A stretch of DNA of 64,000 bases from an uncultured Arenicella sp. (lineage in GTDB: Bacteria; Pseudomonadota; Gammaproteobacteria; Arenicellales; Arenicellaceae), in assembly GCA_937974565.1 (NCBI GenBank), contig CALJWL010000017.1, forward strand, positions 60,479-124,478, given 5' to 3'. The notes beneath the pieces are model-generated. The model was not told where the DNA came from. It did no database searches and saw nothing but the letters and a program-made list of their open reading frames with translations. Below, one piece after another: positions 27,711 to 36,088 of the stretch. Every line of letters starts with the position of its first letter. Position 1 is the first letter of the stretch. The translations under genes and the position numbers were made by a program.

Positions 27711-28958
27711 TTATTTCAATGGGTCAAAAATCGGAATCGTTTCCAAGGCTCGCTGAGAATTAAAGTCTTCGGATCTAAACATTTTTGGGTAGTACCATGT
27801 TCGTAAGTCAGCGTGAAACTCCCTTATCTTCTGATCATAGGCAAGAGCCGAGCGCATATCTGTATTTGCTAACCGTTCCATTATTCGTTGCATTAGGGTA
27901 GCAGGTGAAATCACGCAGACCCATTTTGCGAGTTCGTCACGTCTCGCCTGTCCGTCTCGGTAAGATTGACTCAATGGCTCAATGATTTGGTCGCCAACTT
28001 GCTGAAAGGCATAATACCATTTCCACTCAAAACCCTTATCATCATCCCAAGCTGTATAATCAATCCAGTCTGGGTGGCGTTCAAGAAAAGGTTCGTATGT
28101 CGTTTCTCTTGGGAGATCCCACGCGTCGTTGACTGCTTCACGCTGTGTTAGAACGATCTCTCCGCCATTAGGAAGAGGGACTGCACGTTCGATGACGAGG
28201 GTCGAAACTGCTGGAATAATTGCGCATACCAGTAACCACACACCTAACATGATTGTCAGGTTAAATGCGCTTGTCTGTTCGGCGCGGGTTAACCACAGTG
28301 TGAGCAACATCCAAAGAATGAGGTAAAGATAGACTGCAATGACGCATAGAAAAAGCGTTGTAGCGGGTACGCCGAGAACCATTCCGGCTATGAGTACCGG
28401 CAAACAGAGCGCGATCAATAAGGTACTGATGCGTAGCCAAGCTCTTAGCATCCAAAGCTTTTGAGTACTGATAACACTTGCTTCAATTAACTTTAGCCGG
28501 CCTGCGGTCTGTTCGCTTGATCGTAGGTCAAACAAGAGTAGTAGAACAAGCAGAGGAGCGATGAGGCTCGCTATAAATGCAAAATCGAATCGGCCTGTGA
28601 GTGCGAAATCAGGATTGTTGGTATCCGTTTCGTAAATTTGCCCTTCCAGTGCTAGCATTCGAATGCGGTGCTTCCAGGGGATGACGTCGCGTTGACCGAG
28701 TGCTGCGTAAGCAAAGTCAGAAGGCGGGTCGTAGGTTGTATGAAACGTGTAATACGCCGCGGACCCCCAATCGGATTGTTTAGCTAATGTAGTCTCACGC
28801 TCGCTCTGATCGAGCTGCAACAATTCGGCGATTTCTGCCTTCTGTTGATTTACTTCGTTCAGGCCAAGGATCACAGCAAAAACCGAGAACATTAGCGCAA
28901 ACGATATCCAAACCAGAACCGCTTTGTCCCGGAACATAAATTTCAATTCTCGCATCAT
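27711..28958 (-). CDS. ABC-2 type permease subunit, DUF3526 family (second permease)
   Basis: 415 residues from the ATG at 28958, which overlaps the preceding stop by four bases (ATGA) and has GGAGG eight bases upstream; a longer start at 29012 is less likely. One membrane helix lies near residue 15-37; a long periplasmic loop follows, then a cluster of five helices (about 130-270) and a soluble C-terminal segment with A-K-W-V-C-V-I-S-P-A and R-E-F-H-A-D-L-R-T-W-Y-Y-P-K typical of DUF3526 permeases. Pairs with the next gene upstream and the ATPase. Substrate unknown. Confidence 0.82.
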   Translation of the reverse strand: MMRELKFMFRDKAVLVWISFALMFSVFAVILGLNEVNQQKAEIAELLQLDQSERETTLAKQSDWGSAAYYTFHTTYDPPSDFAYAALGQRDVIPWKHRIRMLALEGQIYETDTNNPDFALTGRFDFAFIASLIAPLLVLLLLFDLRSSEQTAGRLKLIEASVISTQKLWMLRAWLRISTLLIALCLPVLIAGMVLGVPATTLFLCVIAVYLYLILWMLLTLWLTRAEQTSAFNLTIMLGVWLLVCAIIPAVSTLVIERAVPLPNGGEIVLTQREAVNDAWDLPRETTYEPFLERHPDWIDYTAWDDDKGFEWKWYYAFQQVGDQIIEPLSQSYRDGQARRDELAKWVCVISPATLMQRIMERLANTDMRSALAYDQKIREFHADLRTWYYPKMFRSEDFNSQRALETIPIFDPLK

Positions 28959-30409
28959 GGTGTGAGCCTCCGCGAGGCAATCAGACCTAAACCAACCAAG
29001 GTCAGGAACCAAATTAAGAGTGATGCGAGTTCGGTCGCTGCTCGAACAACACGATGGCTCCCCGAGTCAGGCGTAAACCTGAAATTGCCCAATACTTGCC
29101 AATTGGCCGCACCCACGCGGGCTCGTTTCCAACCTTCTTCGCCTTTATTTCGATTAATGTCGTCAATATAAGAGAGCTTCTCTATATGTGTTTGATTCAA
29201 GCCTTGAACAAAATTATATCGAAGTGCTTCGGCCTCTCGTAGAAACCGGTGATGGGTTTCAAGGTCTGTTCCGGCAAGATTCCGCGAGGCACCAGCAATC
29301 GCAAGATAGGGTGAGAGCCAGCCGTAGGCGGAGAGGTGTGAGGCTTGTGCGCGCTCCCTTTCCATGCGCTTTTCCGCATATGCATTTAGGGTGTTAGTTA
29401 AATCGGTTTCACTCTTGGCGGCGACTACGCCACGAAAATTTACCGGCAGATCTTCGATGCGCTCAACGTCATATTTTGCCAGCAATTCAGCACGTAACTT
29501 AGCAAAGGCTGGGTCTGCCGCATTATGGCCGTCCCCTAACTTCCGCATATCATCATTCATCCGCATATCGGTCAGAATTTTCCCTTTGGTCGGCAATGTT
29601 ATGCTGGCGGAGGTGACACCAATGCGGGGGATGACTAAGACACTGAGTACCCAAATGGCAGACAATACACCAAGCGCAAGGCTGCGCGAGCGTGTGAGCG
29701 CGGACACAAACAACGTTAGTGCAGCCCAGATAGTCAAATAAAGAACGTTGGCGAAATACAGCGTTAAACTTGCAAGCCAACTCTCGCCCAATAAACTTGC
29801 ACCAATTGAAGAGAATAACGCGGGCAAAGACAAAAGCACGACCAATGCTCCTATTGCCAGAAATTTGCCCACATACAGGCTAAGCCCTGACACGCCTTGA
29901 CAGAGAAGGGGACCCAGCGTACGCGCTTCACGTTCACGGAGAATCAATCCGTGCCCCAGTGCGATAATGAGAAGGGGTAGAAATAGATGATAGAGTTTGG
30001 CCGGTGTTAACGCACCGAACCCTCCTGTACGTGCTTGCGCGCGAGCATCAGCGAACATGGCAGAATTCTGACGATGCCCCTCAAGAAACATTGATTGTCC
30101 CGTGACTGCATCGACACCAGGATCAAACATGCCGAGTGGAGGAGGGGCACGGAACACGTAGTGGCCATAATGTACCATTCGATGCGGGTGGCGGTCTGGT
30201 TGCTTAAGAAAGGTTTCTTCGGCTTTTTCTTGTTGATGTAAACGTTGATGAGACGCTTCCTGCATATTCAATGCAGTCAGCACAGTGGTAAACAACAGTA
30301 GCAGGCAAAAGACAATGAAGCTAATAACGGCGAGGCGAGAACGCAACCAGTGCCGCCATTCTTCTCTGGCAATATGCATAGAAATGTTGATGTGAATAGA
30401 TGCACTCAT
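28955..30409 (-). CDS. ABC-2 type permease subunit, DUF3526 family (first permease)
   Basis: 484 residues. Helix near 25-47, a periplasmic loop, then helices between about 150 and 285, then the DUF3526 signature in the C-terminal half (A-Y-G-W-L-S-P-Y-L-A-I-A-G, L-A-G-T-D-L-E-T-H-H-R-F, R-E-A-E-A-L-R) and a last helix near 455-475. The start overlaps the ATPase stop by four bases (ATGA), and the stop overlaps the second permease in the same way, so all three are tightly coupled. Distantly related to NosY/GldG-type membrane subunits. Confidence 0.85.
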   Translation of the reverse strand: MSASIHINISMHIAREEWRHWLRSRLAVISFIVFCLLLLFTTVLTALNMQEASHQRLHQQEKAEETFLKQPDRHPHRMVHYGHYVFRAPPPLGMFDPGVDAVTGQSMFLEGHRQNSAMFADARAQARTGGFGALTPAKLYHLFLPLLIIALGHGLILREREARTLGPLLCQGVSGLSLYVGKFLAIGALVVLLSLPALFSSIGASLLGESWLASLTLYFANVLYLTIWAALTLFVSALTRSRSLALGVLSAIWVLSVLVIPRIGVTSASITLPTKGKILTDMRMNDDMRKLGDGHNAADPAFAKLRAELLAKYDVERIEDLPVNFRGVVAAKSETDLTNTLNAYAEKRMERERAQASHLSAYGWLSPYLAIAGASRNLAGTDLETHHRFLREAEALRYNFVQGLNQTHIEKLSYIDDINRNKGEEGWKRARVGAANWQVLGNFRFTPDSGSHRVVRAATELASLLIWFLTLVGLGLIASRRLTP

Positions 30410-31122
30410 GCGCTGATCCGCTCGGCAAAGGCGGCGTGCACACGCTTCGTGTCAATGCGTTTATTGTCGGTTGCATCGAAACTGCCCACTAATTTTCCGT
30501 GACGTAATAGGCCAATTCGGTCTGCAACTTGGCAGGCACCATAAACGTCGTGTGTCACCATTAGAATGGTCTTGCCTTGTCCGGCTAATTTACGCACAAG
30601 TACGTTAAATTCGTCAATTGCGATCGGGTCGAGTCCTGAAGTTGGCTCGTCCAGTAAGAGTACCGGTGTTTCTCGCAAGATGGCGAGGGCAATAGCAACT
30701 TTCTGACGCATTCCTTTGGAATAATTTTCCATATACCGTGAGCGTGACTCGGCCTGAAGCCCGACTTCATCCAAGGCTTTGTCGATTTGCTTTTGCGTCG
30801 TTTTTTTACCGGCTAAGTCCAAAAAGTACGTGAGATTCTCATAGGCATCTAAATGCGGATAAAGCGTCGCCGCTTCAGGAAGATACGCAATCTGCTGACG
30901 TAGATGACCTAGGTGTTTTGTGACGTCTTTGTCCAATACGGTCGTAGAGCCGTGATTGGGAGGTAAGAACCCCAGTAGCGTTAATAACGTCGTGGATTTT
31001 CCAGCACCATTGCCTCCCAACAACGCATAGACACTGCCCGTTTGGATCGTGAAAGAAATGCCTTGAAGAACTTTTGTTCCGTTTCGGCTGACAAACAAGT
31101 CTTTGACTGCGATTGCGGACAT
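30406..31122 (-). CDS. ABC transporter ATP-binding protein (ABC-2/NosF-like)
   Basis: 238 residues. Walker A G-G-N-G-A-G-K-S at 36-43, a divergent signature Y-S-K-G-M-R-Q at 134-140, and Walker B L-L-L-D-E-P-T-S-G-L-D-P at about 155-166. The divergent signature and length are typical of ATPases driving ABC-2 permeases (CcmA/NosF/GldA type). It is encoded 89 bases after the TonB receptor, from which a long hairpin separates it, and overlaps the first permease. It powers the two DUF3526 subunits. Confidence 0.92.
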   Translation of the reverse strand: MSAIAVKDLFVSRNGTKVLQGISFTIQTGSVYALLGGNGAGKSTTLLTLLGFLPPNHGSTTVLDKDVTKHLGHLRQQIAYLPEAATLYPHLDAYENLTYFLDLAGKKTTQKQIDKALDEVGLQAESRSRYMENYSKGMRQKVAIALAILRETPVLLLDEPTSGLDPIAIDEFNVLVRKLAGQGKTILMVTHDVYGACQVADRIGLLRHGKLVGSFDATDNKRIDTKRVHAAFAERISA

Positions 31123-31160
31123 GCAAAAAACCCTAATAATGACTAAGTTGTAACGTCAGA

Positions 31161-31203
31161 AGTTGTCTTGAGGCATGTTCAGTGAGTGCGCCTCAAGACA
31201 ACT
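31161..31203 (-). repeat. 14-base-pair hairpin between TonB receptor and ABC genes
   Basis: AGTTGTCTTGAGGC (31161-31174) and its perfect complement (31190-31203) enclose a 15-base loop, starting eight bases after the receptor stop. No T run follows on the minus strand, so it is more likely an mRNA stabiliser or partial attenuator that lowers ABC expression relative to the receptor. Confidence 0.6.
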
Positions 31204-31211
31204 ACGATTGG

Positions 31212-33404
31212 CTAGAAAGAATACGTCGCGGTAAATCTCCAACGACGCGGCGCTCCGGACTGCACCCAAACGTTGGCAAACGAATTAGTGTAGAAAGTTT
31301 CATCAAATAAATTGTCCACATCGAACCGCAATGACAGCCCATCAAGCGGTTCGATTTCACTGAACACTCTTACTGTGGTGTAGTCTGGCAAGGTAAAGTC
31401 AGAGCCTACAAAACCATTTCGTTCATCTGTATAGAAGAAACCGCCACCAACACGCGCTGGCATTCTCGCCAGGCTCAGGCCTTTACTGATCTGTATGTTT
31501 AATTGATGCTCAGGTGAGTTGATCAGTGGATCCCCAGCGTCGATGGTGAACCCAAAGCCGTCGGCATCAGCAAAGCTGTTACTGAATTCAGCATCTGTAT
31601 AGGCGTACGAGACCCAGAGGTTGAAATCGTTCTCAAATTGCAGGTTTGCATCAAACTCCACACCGCTACTTTCCGCCTCACCGGCTGGGATTGAAAAGAA
31701 CCCAATAGCCGTTGCTTGAGGGCGGTCATCGTTAACCAAGAAATTATCCTGCTCAACTTGGAATAGGGTGACCCCAACCGAGCCACTTACCGTGTTATAG
31801 ACCTCACCCAAATCAATTTTCAACCCAACCTCAGTAGATTCGGTTATGTTTGGATCAAACTGACTGCCTTGGAAGTCCTGACCAGTTTGTTGACGATAAC
31901 CTTCACCATAAGAGGCATAGAGACTGACACCGTCATTAACGCGATATACCGCGCCGAACTGAGGGGAAAAGCGATCATCGGATGAGGTAATTACTGTCGC
32001 TGGTGATGCAAGAAAATTAGTCAAATCTTGTTCAAAATCATCAAATCGAGCCCCAATACGGACTTGTAACTGGTCTGTAAGGTCAATTTGATCTTGCAGG
32101 TAAATGCCGTAACCTTTAAGTGCTTCGTTGCGGTTGGTGTTCGCGCCTGCCGCAGGGCTGAGATTTGCGCCGTAAACCGGATTGTCGATCTCCAAAATCA
32201 AATCGTTAGCAAGATCCTCTGGAGTCAGTGCGTTAATATCCCCACCAAACCTTGAACGAAAACGATCAATGACCAGCGTGTTGTCAAAACGGTCGTAATC
32301 TACGCCTACAATGACGCGGTGGCGTAACCCACCGGTTTCAAATTCCCCGGCCAACTCACCTCGCAAAACAAAATAGTCGGACTCAAAATCACGCGAGCGG
32401 AAAAATCGTGAGACGGTTTGGCCATTCAGAAAAAACGTTTGACGAGAGCCGAATTGCGGTTCGAATGCATCCCCCTCTAAACTGGTTTGACGATATCCAA
32501 TGCCACCTAAAAAGCTCCAGTTGTCACTAAAATTGTTTTGTAGCTCAATTTGATGACCGACAACTTCAGTATCGATCGGCACGTTCTCACCAACAAAAAA
32601 GTCTCGAGGAGAAAATCCGAAATCCTCGGAGAAAACCACACCTCGATCAAACGGCAATTCTTGAGTGGTGTACTCCAAATCATAGGTAAGATTAGTTTGA
32701 TCTGATATGTTCCAACTCAATGAAGGGTAGAACCCAAATTTTTCAAACTCCGCTGGATCACGAAAACTGTCACTATCTTCATAGAGACCAACCAAGCGTA
32801 GCCCCACACTCTCGTTTGCCCCAAGTACGGTTTGATAGTCGCCTTCAAACCGTACTTGATTAAAGTCACCAACAGTCCCACGGACATATCCGCCATTTTC
32901 AAATTGAGGACGTTTGGTGACAAGATTCACTGTTCCACCAGGTTCACCGCGTCCAAACAACGCTGCCCGAGGGCCTTTAAGGATTTCTACTGATTCAACG
33001 CCAACTATGTCACGCGGGCCACCGAAACCACGACCTGCGTTAAATCCGTTCACCAGAAAACCGCTGGGTAAATTAATATCCCCAGAAAACCCTCTAATCG
33101 AAAAGCTATTCCAGAGTCCCCCGAAATTATTCTGCCTAGCAACGGCTGCCGACAAGTCTAATGCATCATCTAAGGTGATGGCTCCAACTTGACGGAGCAA
33201 TTCTTCGCTCATTGATTGATCTGCGGTTGGTTTCTCTAACTCATCAAAATTACCCTGATAAGCGCGCCGCTCACCAAGCACAAACAACTCCTCAATTTCA
33301 GCGTCTGCGTTTTGACTTTGTGCGGCCACAGGTGGTGCTGCGTTTGAGATATTCATGGCGAGTAGTAAACTCAGCGCTACTGGTTTATGTGTGTATTTCT
33401 TCAT
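31212..33404 (-). CDS. TonB-dependent siderophore-type receptor, putatively Zur-controlled
   Basis: 730 residues. A signal peptide (residues 1-28) is followed by E-I-E-E-L-F-V-L-G as TonB-box region, a plug with F-S-I-R-G-F-S-G, V-E-I-L-K-G-P-R-A-A-L-F-G-R-G-E-P-G-G and N-L-V-T-K-R-P, which is the siderophore-receptor pattern (FhuA/FecA type), and a barrel ending in T-A-T-Y-S-F. No His-rich loop like that of ZnuD was noticed. A Zur-like palindrome lies 214 bases upstream, and an ABC-2 exporter/importer operon follows. It may take up a zinc chelate; an iron siderophore is the alternative. Confidence 0.88.
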   Translation of the reverse strand: MKKYTHKPVALSLLLAMNISNAAPPVAAQSQNADAEIEELFVLGERRAYQGNFDELEKPTADQSMSEELLRQVGAITLDDALDLSAAVARQNNFGGLWNSFSIRGFSGDINLPSGFLVNGFNAGRGFGGPRDIVGVESVEILKGPRAALFGRGEPGGTVNLVTKRPQFENGGYVRGTVGDFNQVRFEGDYQTVLGANESVGLRLVGLYEDSDSFRDPAEFEKFGFYPSLSWNISDQTNLTYDLEYTTQELPFDRGVVFSEDFGFSPRDFFVGENVPIDTEVVGHQIELQNNFSDNWSFLGGIGYRQTSLEGDAFEPQFGSRQTFFLNGQTVSRFFRSRDFESDYFVLRGELAGEFETGGLRHRVIVGVDYDRFDNTLVIDRFRSRFGGDINALTPEDLANDLILEIDNPVYGANLSPAAGANTNRNEALKGYGIYLQDQIDLTDQLQVRIGARFDDFEQDLTNFLASPATVITSSDDRFSPQFGAVYRVNDGVSLYASYGEGYRQQTGQDFQGSQFDPNITESTEVGLKIDLGEVYNTVSGSVGVTLFQVEQDNFLVNDDRPQATAIGFFSIPAGEAESSGVEFDANLQFENDFNLWVSYAYTDAEFSNSFADADGFGFTIDAGDPLINSPEHQLNIQISKGLSLARMPARVGGGFFYTDERNGFVGSDFTLPDYTTVRVFSEIEPLDGLSLRFDVDNLFDETFYTNSFANVWVQSGAPRRWRFTATYSF

Positions 33405-33617
33405 TGTCTCAATTTTTAATTTTATATACGCCTAACTGTGTCACGTCCGACAAACAACTTTACGGGCGAGCAGACGGCGCGATGAATTTGTGAGTTATGT
33501 ACAAGGTAATCCAACAAGCCAGCACAGCAACATAATTCTTTGTTAATCGCCATTGACTAACAAAGAGTTGGGTGGTGGTTCGAATTTTATTTCAGGACCC
33601 GAGAGTAGCTCATATAT

Positions 33618-33632
33618 AGTTATGATATAACA
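33618..33632. promoter_or_regulatory. Zur-like operator 1 (upstream of the TonB receptor)
   Basis: AGTTATGATATAACA matches the gammaproteobacterial Zur palindrome TGTTATAATATAACA at 13 of 15 positions, and sits in an AT-rich stretch suited to a promoter. It is 214 bases before the receptor start on the minus strand. A short inverted repeat (CTTTGTTA at 33538-33545 and TAACAAAG at 33558-33565) lies in the presumed leader. Confidence 0.6.
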
Positions 33633-34103
33633 TAACGTTTATGGTGTGCCATATGAATCTTGCTTGTCAAGTTCATCATGCCTTCATTTAAGAGGGCTTC
33701 TTTCATAATGATGTGGGTTTTTTCACTAATGCTGCTTTTAGAGACAATTCACACATCACCCCTAAATGTCGGTAAGATTGGCCGATTCAGATCAATAGAC
33801 ACTAGTAAGGCGAATATCAGCGTCATTGTCTGTAACGTTAATGGTATTGATTTTAGCCACCTCTTCGATTGACTTTAAAAACCTCAAAAAGGCCAATAAC
33901 CGAAGCAACTTAAGGACCTCGTTAGGGCCTCGTTTTCTCCTAAAAACCTAAAGGTTTCGCCTTGTTTTGCTGAAAGCGTAAAATTTGTTACAACCGCCTT
34001 ATATTGATGCGATTGATGAACAATGTATTTACTTCAATTGTGATCATTAATGCTGGGTTATGTTTGGACAATTAACACTAAACAGTTTTAGACCGCGCTC
34101 TGC
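33633..34103. other. Intergenic region right of Zur-like site 1
   Basis: A 64-codon plus-strand frame starts at an ATG at 33678 and ends at 33872. It begins with a signal-like stretch (F-I-M-M-W-V-F-S-L-M-L-L-L) but has no ribosome site and no recognisable body, so I do not call it a gene. The remainder, to the end of the MerC gene, is featureless AT-rich sequence. Confidence 0.3.
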
Positions 34104-34532
34104 TTAATGACAACCGCAGTCGGTTGATGTGCGACACAAACGAAAATTATAGATGTGTGCGAACGCAATGAAAGTGGCGCCTGCCACCGTCAGTGTTGGC
34201 TCCCAATTATGATGTAAACCGAGGGGCTCTGCGGCGACACCCAATGCCAATAAGCTTAGCCCGGTAAGCCCCATTGTGCCTACCGCAATACTGCGATGTT
34301 GTTTACAGCCGATTCCTAAAGCAAATAAACTAGACGGAATAACCAAATAAACTAACCATAAATGTAAGGTTTCGCCTTCGAAAAAAGACGCGCCTAAACT
34401 GGGCAAGACTAACAGCGCCAGCGGTGTTAGTAGGCAATGTAAAATGCACAGCACGGAAATGCCAATCGCTAATCGATCTACCCAGAAAGTGGAGCGAATC
34501 ATCGCTCGGCCTAATACAGTGGTTGTCATGGT
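34104..34532 (-). CDS. MerC-domain membrane protein
   Basis: 142 residues from the ATG at 34532 (a GTG at 34580 would add 16). The MerC pattern is clear: W-V-D-R-L-A-I-G-I-S then L-C-I-L-H-C-L-L-T-P-L-A with its Cys/His pair in the first helix, four membrane helices in all, and a Cys-rich end (C-R-T-S-T-D-C-G-C-H). MerC proteins were first described as mercury transporters, but here there is no merR, merA or merT. Together with the two Zur-like sites, a zinc-related role is more likely; the Cys and His residues could carry metal. That is inference. Confidence 0.78.
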   Translation of the reverse strand, partial: TMTTTVLGRAMIRSTFWVDRLAIGISVLCILHCLLTPLALLVLPSLGASFFEGETLHLWLVYLVIPSSLFALGIGCKQHRSIAVGTMGLTGLSLLALGVAAEPLGLHHNWEPTLTVAGATFIAFAHIYNFRLCRTSTDCGCH

Positions 34533-35126
34533 TTTAGAGAATTTTAGTGAGTCAAATGAGAGTAGGGTAAACTCAGACACTTACCAAAGTGCAGCGTCAT
34601 CCATTTAATAAACCACAATGTATGACGTTGTTTCAGCCTGCGTTGAGCTACAGCCAAGTTTTAAAATGAGTAATTCGTTGTAGACTTTACGTTCACCCTG
34701 AGCAAAGGTTTACTACCTGCGCCATTGGTTTGTGAAAATGATGGGCTTGAAGCAGCAATGGAGATCAATACGGAACTGAATAAGCATGGGTGTCTTCTTG
34801 AGAATTGCATTTTTTCCGAACAATTGAAGAAACAACGCCCCGTCTGTATTGGTCGCTGCGAATTGATTTGTTTTTCTAGTTATTAAAGTTGGTGTCTATT
34901 TGATTATCGGCAGCGTTCGATGCCAGCTATATAAATCCACTCAATAGTTAATCGACTAAACCCAAGCACCTTAGATACGAAGCCTAAAACGTTGTTCACC
35001 AAAAATAGGGGTTATAAAGGGCTGTCTGTGCAGACCAGAGTACAAATTGGCATAACTCATTGAAACGCAAATCGTATTTTCTAATGCGATTACTGACTTT
35101 ATCTAAGACTCGACGATAATATCATA
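34533..35126. other. About 600-base intergenic region between merC-like gene and Zur-like site 2
   Basis: No credible gene. One frame (34758-34886) encodes 42 residues rich in Cys and is open upstream without a start codon, perhaps a decayed gene. I saw no L31/L36 paralogue, which would be the usual Zur-controlled small genes. Confidence 0.35.
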
Positions 35127-35141
35127 TGTTATGTTATAACA
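35127..35141. promoter_or_regulatory. Zur-like operator 2 (upstream of ORF50-dps)
   Basis: TGTTATGTTATAACA matches the Zur palindrome at 13 of 15 positions; the reverse strand shares T-A-T-A-A-C-A-T-A-A-C with site 1. It lies 107 bases before the small ORF at 35249 and about 305 before dps. Confidence 0.55.
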
Positions 35142-35248
35142 GTTTAAGTTTTTTAGCACAGTTGTGAAATTGTGACCTGAAAGTGGCCCACTTGTGAGTT
35201 AGTGTCATAATCCACTAATGAATTCCATAATCGTGGGAGGCTGATTTT

Positions 35249-35401
35249 ATGAACCAGCGTCAACCAACAGACCACTGTGTCGAAAAAACGTCCCATTTAA
35301 TAGATCAAAACAATCAAAACATTTTAATTTTAATATCAAAGGCTCATTGGTACAGTAACAGCAAGTCGATAGAAGAACCCTATCAAAAACATCTTTCTTG
35401 A
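35249..35401 (+). CDS. Possible 50-residue protein upstream of dps
   Basis: An ATG with an ideal GGGAGG site eight bases upstream (35235-35240) opens a 50-codon frame: M-N-Q-R-Q-P-T-D-H-C start, a short hydrophobic part I-L-I-L-I, and end Y-Q-K-H-L-S. It contains one Cys and four His, no recognisable domain. It is 45 bases from dps and downstream of Zur-like site 2. The strong ribosome site is the main support; it could be a leader peptide. Confidence 0.4.
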   Translation: MNQRQPTDHCVEKTSHLIDQNNQNILILISKAHWYSNSKSIEEPYQKHLS

Positions 35402-35446
35402 GATACAAGAGGCTCAAAAAAGGTCAACTTACCTGCGAGACAAAAC

Positions 35447-35917
35447 ATGTTTGATATTAATATTGGAATAAAAACCGAAGACAGAGAAAAGGTGGCGAAT
35501 GGCCTAAAGCATCTGTTGGCCGATTCATACACGCTATATTTACAAACGCACAACTTTCATTGGAATGTGACTGGGCCTCAGTTCAGAGAGCTTCATCTTA
35601 TGTTTGAAGAACATTACACTGAATTAGCCATCGCAGTCGATGACATTGCCGAGCGTATTCGAACGCTGGGTGTATTTGCTCCTGGCACCTACCGAGAATT
35701 TGCCGAACTCAGCTCCATCAGAGAAGTAGATGAGGTGCCTTCAGCGCAAGATATGGTTGATTTATTAACCAAAGGCCACGAACAAATTGTAAGAACATGC
35801 CGAGATGTTCTAAAACTGGCGCAAGCAGCGGATGATGAATCAACGGCCGCCTTGGTGTCTGACCGCATGAGGCTCCATGAGAAAACATCATGGATGTTAA
35901 GGGCCACCCGAAAATAA
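35447..35917 (+). CDS. dps: Dps family DNA-protecting ferritin-like protein
   Basis: 156 residues, normal for Dps. The ferroxidase residues are visible: H-N-F-H-W-N-V-T-G (first His) and, 27-31 positions on, the D-D-I-A-E-R-I-R region with E-E-H-Y just before. The protein forms a dodecamer that oxidises and stores iron with peroxide and protects DNA. The N-terminal tail is short and not strongly basic, so direct DNA binding is uncertain. It lies downstream of Zur-like site 2; whether zinc, OxyR or stationary-phase control applies cannot be told. Confidence 0.93.
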   Translation: MFDINIGIKTEDREKVANGLKHLLADSYTLYLQTHNFHWNVTGPQFRELHLMFEEHYTELAIAVDDIAERIRTLGVFAPGTYREFAELSSIREVDEVPSAQDMVDLLTKGHEQIVRTCRDVLKLAQAADDESTAALVSDRMRLHEKTSWMLRATRK

Positions 35918-36011
35918 GGGTGGGTTTGCTCTAAAAAATGCGCTGTGAACCACACTGTTACGCTTAGTGTTACGTTGGTGCTGAGAAACTTGAAATTAGC
36001 ACTGCAAATCA

Positions 36012-36048
36012 ATTATTACTGTGGTCATGTAATGGCCACAGTAATAAT
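36012..36048. terminator. Perfect 13-base-pair hairpin between dps and the GT2 gene
   Basis: ATTATTACTGTGG (36012-36024) and its exact complement (36036-36048) with an 11-base loop, between convergent genes. It lacks a long T run but probably ends transcription from both sides. Confidence 0.6.
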
Positions 36049-36088
36049 ATGAAATGAAGAACTCCCTCGTAGATTCATTCTATTTACT

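Noticed and set aside
33495..33533. 12-residue minus-strand leader ORF (with two Cys) between Zur-like site 1 and the TonB receptor
   Set aside because: No good ribosome site; chance frames of this length are common.
33678..33872. 64-codon plus-strand frame with signal-like start
   Set aside because: No Shine-Dalgarno and no recognisable mature part; kept only as a note in the gap entry.
34104..34532. Mercury resistance operon
   Set aside because: Only the MerC-domain gene is present, with no merR, merT, merP or merA; zinc-linked context fits better.
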